Positions 47,401 through 57,380 of a stretch of DNA of 64,000 nucleotides are shown piece by piece. A program made the position numbers and the translations under genes. The DNA is from Stratiolaelaps scimitus (lineage: Eukaryota > Arthropoda > Arachnida > Mesostigmata > Laelapidae). Location: positions 2,914,001-2,978,000 of the forward strand of contig JABWDB010000031.1 in the NCBI GenBank assembly GCA_019614645.1, given 5' to 3'. Each line of letters starts with the position of its first letter. Position 1 is the stretch's first letter. The notes under the pieces are model-generated. The model was not told the DNA's origin. It made no database searches and saw nothing but the letters and a program-made list of their open reading frames with translations.

Positions 47401-49964
47401 ATTGGAGAATCTGATTACTTTTGGATTGTTCGCTGTTTAGTCGACGTTACTAATCAAAGCGACCCACGACTGTGTAGCAAAATAACATTCGTTTCCTTGT
47501 GGTCGCCAACTCCGCTCAAAAATAGCACTTTTTTCTCGACTGTAATAGAACCTCGGGTCATCCCAACAGATCCAAACAAACCTCGGCTATAACTAGCACG
47601 ACATCAACATGCAGACAGCTGTCGTTTTGCGATTTACACTTGTGAGCGGTGAAAACCTCATTAGCCAGGATTTCCGTCCTGAAGCCAGCGGTCGGACACT
47701 ACGAATGTAGGGGGACCAATGTATTTATTTGTTAATGAATTAGTTAATAATTTGGACAGCCTTGAATAAAAGAACTTGATGAATAATACCACTGATTGCA
47801 TATATATATATATATATATATATATCTACAAACTATGTCTTCCGGGATTCTACCTGTGGCCACCAAAGAAGTGACGCCAAAACTTCGGTTGTTCCAATAT
47901 ACGTACATTTTACAATTTCGAACAGCGTTCAGTTGAATCACTCGATATTTGTTTCGCCGCTTTACAGGTGGGCCTCGTACGCTCAATTCCTCGTCACCTT
48001 CGCAATCCGGACGTCCGCTTCCGGATGGTGTTAGCATTCCTTATGGCATCAATTCTATCCATTGTTTTCCTAACGCATCATCTGCACCGCGCACTCGAGG
48101 ACTCGAAACACGTCAAGATGGGCATTAAACTTGACGAGCGGGACCTTTACATTCATCATAATTGGCGGGGAATGCTACTTCATGGGAAATTAGGTGAGTT
48201 CATTTCCATCGTTTTGTATTGAGGCTGTATTCACTCGGCAGGGTGGATAAGAGGAGTATTCTCTACGGATGGATTCCACAGGATACCATCAAGATTATAT
48301 TGAGCTTTTTTTTATACGCCTGTGAAGCTAGCTGGAGAAACAACAGTGGCAGTATTCATGGACCGTGAAATGGAGGAGCTGACAAAATCGTAATGTAGCT
48401 TTTATATGGACACCTGTAATGATAAGCTCTAGTAGGTTTCTTTTTCTCGAAGTCCACTTGAAGCACGCATTCTACAAAAGCTCGTTAGCGTTGGGCCCTT
48501 CCTCACTATACCTCACTTCTTGTGGATCACAGTAATTCGTTTTTTCGGAAATTCTCAAAGATTTGAGTAACACCAACATCCTACGCAGCGGCTTAAGTCA
48601 TCGAGGGTGCTCCAGCCGTGATGTTTGGTCTATATTCAAGCATCCAGCCCTCATAAACAGAATTCAATGACTAAAGAAAACAATTGTTGTAACTAAATGC
48701 AATTTTGTATTAAACTCTAGTTACTTTGATTTTTCCAAGGCGTTTCATCGAATTGACTGAGTAATATAGTCCTGTCAAAACCTACAAACTTTGATATTGA
48801 CAAACTCTGTATGAATAGACGGTTCATACAGATGTTCGCTGAGCGGCCCCTCGACAGAGCCTTGTCTTGGTTCACTATTGCTTTGGGCGTTTGTCATTAG
48901 TCTGAACGAAGCTAACCCAATAGCTATATACGATACACATTGTACAGAATTTGCGACACTTAAACTGTATTGTCTATATTAAAAGGCAATCTAGTGTCCA
49001 CATACTTAACGATGGGTAAAGTAAAACTATACGTCAACGAAAATCACGTTCGAGATGTCAAACGTTTTTAGGTCAGATTGTGTCAAGAAATATTTGTTAA
49101 ATGCAATGGGTGCAGACAACTGACAGTTATCAGGATTGGATCCTTTCAATGAAAATGGCCGAGTAGATCACATTCCTGTATGACAAATAATTGAATAATG
49201 ATAATAATAATAATGGAAGTGAAATTGTCAACATTAAAATTTGTTTAATAAATTTGACAGAGAACCATCTATCTCGCACAATAAATTGAACACGTCAAGA
49301 CAAATATCGTGTCTCAATGGAAGAACAAGACAGAATAGCTGTCCTTTTAATTTTTAAAGAGCTCGCGGTAATTGTCAGCCGTAGTAGAAGAAAACTGCCT
49401 GAGGTCGCTGTATCACCTTTCTTCTCTCGTAGTAAACAGAGACACTATCCCAGCAATGATCATCTAGAATTGTCTAAGCTTAATGTATATTCCTGATAGA
49501 AATAAGCCGCTGACCGGATCGAATATTCAAAACATAATACTATGTTTTGATAAATCATAATCATAATAAATCATCTTGATGGGCTATGTGTATCGTTTAA
49601 TTGTTTTAAGCGTGTCATTCATTTCTGTCGTTGATGCTTTAGCGAATTCACTGAGCACAGCCCTGATGGCGCACACGTGCAAGACTGGCAAGCCGGGCTT
49701 CTGCAAAGAATGGAAATTTCGCGCAAGACTTGAAATCTATCTTGACTATCGAGAAAATAACGTTACTTGCTACAATGTTATATGGAAGAAGATGGGACAC
49801 TCTGACATGGAGGACACATACAATCTACGAAACGCCGAATGGTTAGTGACTCTTACGGTCAATTTTTCCCGTATAACGGCGGGGCGGTATATGTATGAAA
49901 ATGCAAAATCAATATTATACTAACCGAAAGGATTCGCATGGCCACCATTACGCCGTACTTATCA

Positions 49965-50000
<36 letters not shown>

Positions 50001-50083
50001 CCTACGTGGAAAGCTTCTCTAGTTCTAAGAGGCCATGTCGTTGGGGGTCTGCAACAATGACAAAAGGAGAGAGAGAGATAGAA

Positions 50084-50131
<48 letters not shown>

Positions 50132-50490
50132 AGAGAAAGAGAGCGAAAAGAGTTGATGCAATAAAAGCCCAGTATTTAATTATTGCGATAGCGGATTCAT
50201 CCTAGTAAATTTCCAACACGAAACAACTTGATTAAAAAATCGATTCGGTAAAATGCAATTGTTCTTTATAATAAAGAGTAACTCTTTTATTTGTGGTTTG
50301 TCTCAAATTTGTGACAGGTACGGCATGGGCGAGGTAGCAAACCTGTATTGGCCGTCAACGGATTTTCATGTGGACTACATAAAGTTTGACACCGGCAAAG
50401 AACCGCTGGGCACGATTATCAAACCCTATTGGCTATCTTCAAAAGGCGTTGGAATAATGGTCCACAAAAAGGTGTGTTTTCGGGGACGCC

Positions 50491-50527
<37 letters not shown>

Positions 50528-53500
50528 CTATTATGCTTTAAAAACTGCTATCATACATTCTGGTAGAGGAGCATCCTATGTATGCTTCATGCGGGTACTG
50601 TTGTATCATATATTGTTGTAATATTGTTGTATCATTGAGAGCTATTGTACATTATTATTTATCACATCTGAGGTGTATTTCACTCTCTTTTATAATTGAC
50701 TAATCAATTCACATATAATGGTTCTCAGACTTTCCTGATATAAATCTGAACTATTCCATATAAATACAGTATTTCGATGATGCACATGGACTTTATGCGC
50801 ATTTGTATACCCCCCCCCCCGTTAAGATTGTATGAGTCCCGTGTAGTCTCGTTGTTAAGGTCTCATGCGCTTAGTCCAAAACGTCAATCCTGAACCACTA
50901 CAGAAAACTCAGAACGGGTCTTCTTAATACGGGTCGAGTATCGCTGTAACCTTCCCAGACGCCATCTAGACCTGCCGAGTGCGAGGGCCAAAATGCATAG
51001 CGCCGACATGAAACAAATGAGAAGGAATACTCAATACCGAGGAGATTTAATAGGTTGTTTAACATCCGATGTACGAATTCGCGCTGTATCTTCGTGATAC
51101 TACGAGCCAAGTCACGCCCATCAAGCCACAGAGCGCGTGAACCACCGTGTGATTCCGGTGGCGAGTAACGAGACACCACGCTCTCTAAACAATCGCCACA
51201 AAGTAACGAGGAGTAGAGTGTTGAAATGGGCAAAAGGAGAGAAATAATTAATAGAAAGTAATATCGAAATGTGAGATAATATTCTAGTATTAGGAGTCGT
51301 AATATAAACACTATTCTTTAATCCGTAATGGTAAAGGTAAAGGTTTATTGGTTTATTGAAGGAGCTGCAATTTTATAATGCTTCAGCTCTCTTTTTTATG
51401 TCACACGGCAGGGCTCAAACCTGCGGCCTCTGGCTTCCGATAGCCGATAATGAAAAAATCGTTTCTCAGTTGCAAGAACTTGTCCATATTTCTCTCTCCA
51501 TCTATTGCAAGACCACAGTACCTTCATTCCTTCAATGATCTTGCGATTTTCAACGAACTTAAGGGCCCTGTCCATAGTCATATTATTCAGTACACGCTCA
51601 GATGTTTCTTACGTTTGCCACGAATTCAGTGTAATTTTTTTCGAAGACTAACAACAGGCTTTTCTATCAGGAATACGACCTGCGTTTCGCAGCATCTCGC
51701 TCCCTCGAACTTAAGATATAGGTCGAAGATCACTTTTGTGGCCCGAATTATAATCTTAAATATTTAACTCAGTCCGCGGTAGAACTGCTTTCGGCATTGC
51801 GTCATAACACTGCGGACCCTCATTAAATGAGAAGAAAAGCCAACGGTGGGAATCGAACCTGTGAGACTACGTGCCTTCTCCAGTTGCAAAACCAACACAA
51901 ATACACCACGTTATCGTGTCATGAAAAAGAAAACTTCGCCAGCACTTTGCTGCAAACTCGAAAAGTGGAATATTTGCAGGAACATGCACGTCTTAAATCC
52001 GATGTTTTGAAGTACTGATATACTTGAAACTCATACAAGACGCCTAAGACATTGTAAAAAAAAGGATTGCTCACCTCAATTTATTAAGGCTGTGTGTTCA
52101 TTTTTGTCTGACTCGCTACATCAACAGGAGAAGGACGAGGTACTGTTCAGCTTCAACTCGACAGGAGACAATCAGCTGCTTCTGTATACCACTGACGATG
52201 TCCTCAATTATACGATCTGCAAAGGCGAGACAGCCTTTGATGTCCATATGTCTTTTTTCCCGCACCTCGCTCACAGTACGCGAACCTTAAGCCCCTATAG
52301 TGCACAGCAGGTGCGTACAGAGTATTCTGCTTATGCATTTATTCGGTTGTGTGTTTGGTAAGCGTTTTTTGATATTGAGAGGCCATGGGATAAGCGAGTT
52401 ATCGATAAGGTCAAATTAATGATATTGAAGGATTAAATAAATAAGAATTGCAAATATTAGTGAATAGAATGCACACACATTCACGGAGCTGTCCCCTGAG
52501 CTGCGATCGCCGCTCTCTCCCACGACCAATGGCGAACGACGACTTCGGAGGTCCCATCGGTTCTTCACTTGCGCTCGGCCAAGAGATCAGCGACAGCGAT
52601 AACCCACCAGGGTCTGCGGACGCACTCCCGTTCACTCTGCGATAAATGAAGAACGTCAGGCCACGCTAGGGTTGAAGCGGGCGCGCGCGCGGGCGCTTGA
52701 GACACTTCGGGCCAGCATTCACTCACAGGACCACGGGCTGTTCAATGTTACGATCCGCAGGAGAGCGCACCAGGCTGGAGGCTCACCCCTCGTCGTGCAG
52801 GACAAGGTGGTCGCTTTTTTCAAGAGCGCATATGAGGCTTTCCCGGTGGATTCGACTGGCTCATCATTTGGACGCCCACCTTAAGTCACGCACGCAAGGC
52901 CCTCACGCTGACGTCTCTCAGGGACATCGCGGCTGTGGCCCTCACAGACCTCAACACCAACAACGACGTCCCTTCCTGGGAGGCGCTCCAGGCATTTGCC
53001 GGGGTGATATGCCCCCGCAGATACCAGAGAAGAAAGGCACCAACTGCTCCCTTCCGGCTGTGGTTGGGGGAATCCTGGCGGCCTTCCGCCCACGGGCACG
53101 GGCCGCTGCGCGCATCGCATCGCAGAAACTCTCCGAGGGGATGTCTCGGGTGCTGCCCGTGTCCTGTGCTCCCCGGACTCCGCCACCGACACCCCCGAGC
53201 GAAGCATCCCCGCCTCCTCCAACTGCGCAAAGAGGGAATACCATTGCCTACCTCAGGGCTAACCATGACCTCAGGCCACGGCCTGACACCCTGTCCCCAC
53301 TCCTACTCTCTCTAAATACGACAATTTCATAATTAAAACAATTCACTAATAGAGCCGTCATTTCAACGTTCAATACAGTTAGATATAGGATACCCTTGGC
53401 AGATAGGAGCCAAATCAGATCAAATCGAAATCGAGGTTCTTACCCTGTTCGAATAATTTCAGGCTCCCCTGGTTGCGCCTGCAACTACAAATGACGCCGG

Positions 53501-56500
53501 CGCTAGACGAGGAACAAATGGAACTGCTGCTTCACATGTGACACAATCCGCGTTCGGTCAAACGACCAGCGAAGCGGCTGGTGAACCTAGCAAATCTGGA
53601 ACACGCTTACTCGAGGGCAACTCAACCACGGCATTGTTTCTGGCCAAAGCGATTCTTGCTCCACAGGTCTTCATTTAATAAATATTTTATGCCCCTTTCG
53701 ATAGCTCAGATTAGTTGACAGATCCACATGGCTGTAACCATGTGAATACCCCTTAGCACGTTATCTTTAAATTGTGTTATATACATTCATTATTCATTCA
53801 TACATTGGTGTATTGATGGAACCGCAATTGTTTGAGTTCTCAAATGTGTATATTCATTCCACCCATTCATGGTCATCGCTCTAGGCTCTGACGAGTTTAC
53901 CTGGCTCCCTGCGATGTAGGCTTGAATATTGCTAAAAAACTCCATGGAGAGCAAAACGTATCTGTGACAAATGCGAGTCATAAATTAAAATATTCAAGAA
54001 CTTCCCTGTAGACTCCATAGACCGCCACCCCAGCGCGTAGAGCAGTGGCGAAACTCTGTTCATTGATGTGATCGATAAAGCCAAGTCAACTGTCACTGCT
54101 GTAGAGCGTAAATAGATCAAGGTATCAACCCACAGGAATGACTATGGTGTAGAGATGATTATTTTCAATAAGCATATCCCACTGTTTGCCTGCTGTACAC
54201 AGGTTAAGCACGTGGACGACTTCAATCAGTCGATGGTGTTGGCATTTGCAGAGAAGTTCAAGAGTGATCAGGGCTTCATTCAAGCTCATGTGATAGTTCT
54301 CCAACACTGGTGGCAGCGAAGCTCAGGTGATCTCGACTTCGATGCGAATCGCTTCCCGAAGGCAGCTGAAATGGTTAAACAGCTGCACAACAGCGACATG
54401 AAGGTGAATTAACGAAGAACTTCACTAAAAGAAACAAATGCGAAATTTCGATTAGAAGTTCTTTTACATGAAAAACAATGCTTCTTGATTTAAGCGACCC
54501 CACGCTGTTCGAACACAGTCGGCCAGGTGATGGCCTGGTGTCGGTGATCATCACTGTGTGCAAATTGCTCGAAATATTAAAATAATCCTGGTGCTTTACA
54601 TAACTTTGATTTCGTATTTGATTTTCTTTCTAGGTGATGGTTGAGGTGGACCCTTACGTCTGTTTAAACTCTTCGAATTTTGATCGCGTGTCACAAAATG
54701 AGGTCCTTATTCATGACGATAACAACGTGCCCATGTTCACTCGATGGAAAGGCCAACTCTGCTCACCTATCGACCTCTACAGCACGAACACGGCTGTCAC
54801 CTGGTTCCTGGACAAACTTAACGCCCTCAAAAAAACCTATGGCATTGACGGATTCGTCTTCCAGGCAAGTTGCTATATACTGTATGAAACACGTTCCTTT
54901 GTTTAAGAGAAATCGTAGACGAAGTCTTGCGTGGATCATTTTACATTACGTTAGAATGAATTCAACATGAATCTGTTCTTTTTTTATGGGGGGTTTCGGG
55001 AACGCGTAATGCACATGCGTGAACACAGAACAGCCTCTTGCCACCTCGTGTGAGATTCATAAACTCACTAAAACCCGTGTCCCCCCCCACCCCTAATTGG
55101 TTTGGAACGACGTAAGCAATACTTCAAACCAACGGGTGTTGAAGCTCTAATCTCCAGTCATCCCACCCTCTAGGGGTGCGCCATCAGCTTCGGTGCTATC
55201 AATGGCTGTCTCTCCCCTTATCCCTGCCCTTCGTGATCCGGGTACCGAGATGTGGCTCGCCTTCCCGTGTTCAGCGCCGAAGCGCGCTCGTCGAACCCTT
55301 TCGAGCTCCTCCATGGCCCTCATGATGTCCCCAAACCAGCCGGTGACCTCTTCCCATGCGTCGCGAGAACTCATCTTCCCAGTCGTCTTGCCTCTGATCG
55401 CAGAAGGTCTCCTGTTCCTCGGTTCAGCGCTGTGCGCTCGAGAATTGTGTGTTCGACCCCGTCGGTCCTGCCGCTGTCGCAGAGAACGCATATGTCCATG
55501 TGTCCTTTGTCGATCTTGACCATATAAGTCTGGAACTGGCCATATCGGGTGAGTCATGGTCATCTCCCCACCCGGCCGGTCGTACCAATCCGGCCTACCG
55601 TACCAATTAGGCCTGCACTCAAAAAATCGCAGGCTGCTTCGCATCGATTTTTGTTATCTTGTACACTTCCTTACGTTCTGCTACTTACTGCAGTCGAGTC
55701 CGGTGACGTTGTGCATTCGTGTGCGCCTTGCAATCGGAGGAGACACGTAGGTGCACGGGTTCGATCCCCACCGTTGCAAAATTGCATTCAGGGATCCGTC
55801 TTATGACGCAATGCCGAAAGCAGTACTGTGGACTTTAAATGTTGGCTGTGAGTCAGCCTGGAAAAAGTATTTATTTAGCTTACTGCAGTGATCTCCGCAG
55901 TAGTCAAAAATCTCTGTATATCGCTATATTGTTTGCAATCATTTATAATTACGATAACTTAATCATCTGCTTTCAGGGAGGCCAGTCTTCGACGTTGCCA
56001 CACTATTATGTCAACAACAGAGGGAGGAGTTATCTCGATCAATACTTGGATGTAGTAAAGGACGTTAGTGAATATATGGGTAGCCCAGGAGGAGAACAAG
56101 GATTCGTGATTCTCGGTGAACAGGAGCCTTCCTGGGAGGCCTTGCGAAGTTTGCCAGCCAAGGTACTATAAATTTCGTGTATAAGTCGAAGTTCCTTGAA
56201 ACCTAGTTCTTCCACTGACAATTAGATAATTGACTTTTTAGTAGAATAGAATGTTTCGGAATGATTCCTCCATTCTGGTCTAAGCCAACGAAACTGTTAC
56301 GAGATAGTTTCCAGGGATTAGTTCCCTAGTCCCGTGCTGACCGTCACAAGCATCTATGTTGAATGTAGGATCGTGGGTTCCGTGACAGGCAGCGAGGCCT
56401 GAGTCAGATTCAAGTATCTATGAGACTCAATCGGTTGATCAGACTTTACTAAAGCAAAACCTGAATAAACCCTTTTTCGGGCATTCCTGAGTCAGCGGCC

Positions 56501-57348
56501 GGCCTAACTCAACGGCATTTCTGACTTCGAAGTGCTATGGCGGGTCGGCACCTAGAATTGTCTGGCGGAACTCAACTGAGTCAATCTATCGCCCGTAGAC
56601 TTCCGCCATAGCTGACGCAGAAGGAAAGTTGAGTTAGTTTCGACTTATTTCACCTGGCAATGTGCAAGGATTTCGTTTTTCAACGTTTTCTTCATGGATT
56701 CCATCTTGAGCTCAGAATTACAAAGTCTACCGGTATCAATAGCTATGCCTCTCGTATGCCTGGACCGCGTTTCCAAATTGAAAAAATCGAAGGAACAAAC
56801 CTATGTATTTACGAATTCTTCGCATCTCTCTGAGTGGCGGTCTGGTCGATAGTAGGACGCTAAGGGCCAAGCTCGTACATCGAATGGATACCTAATATAA
56901 CCATTCATTAAATATACTGGTTCATCTACACTGAAGACCAATGGAGTCCTGATAGTGCTAATTAATTCCATGTAGAAATAGACGGTGTCCTTCTTCTATC
57001 AAATAATGATCTTGTCTAGGCTGATGTGAGTGTAAAAACGGTTAAGTCGAAGAAGAACTCGTCAATATTACGACGATAATTGATTACCCTCGCTCCCAAA
57101 TGTTTTTTTTTACCTCATAGAAGGTTTTATACTTCACCTTGGCATCTCAATGACAGGTTATGATGATCGGCCTATTCGGACACAACATAATCAACCCTGG
57201 ATGTGTTGGGGGAGACCTGGCAATGGAAACGGCAACCCTCGAGGACACCGAACTTTATGTTCGCTGGTGGCAATTTGCAGTTTTTATGCCCGTTCTACAG
57301 GTGTGTGTGTGTTGTGTAATTAAATAATTGCCAATTATATATATATAA

Positions 57349-57380
<32 letters not shown>

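Noticed and set aside
50898..51311. 137-codon minus-strand frame as a gene
   Set aside because: Lies in a GH31 intron, no ATG-to-stop logic with splice context and no recognised motif.
52697..53332. 211-codon frame and its overlapping partners as genes
   Set aside because: Several frames on both strands are open together, the result of high GC content. Only one + strand path looks coding-like, and it needs a frame change.
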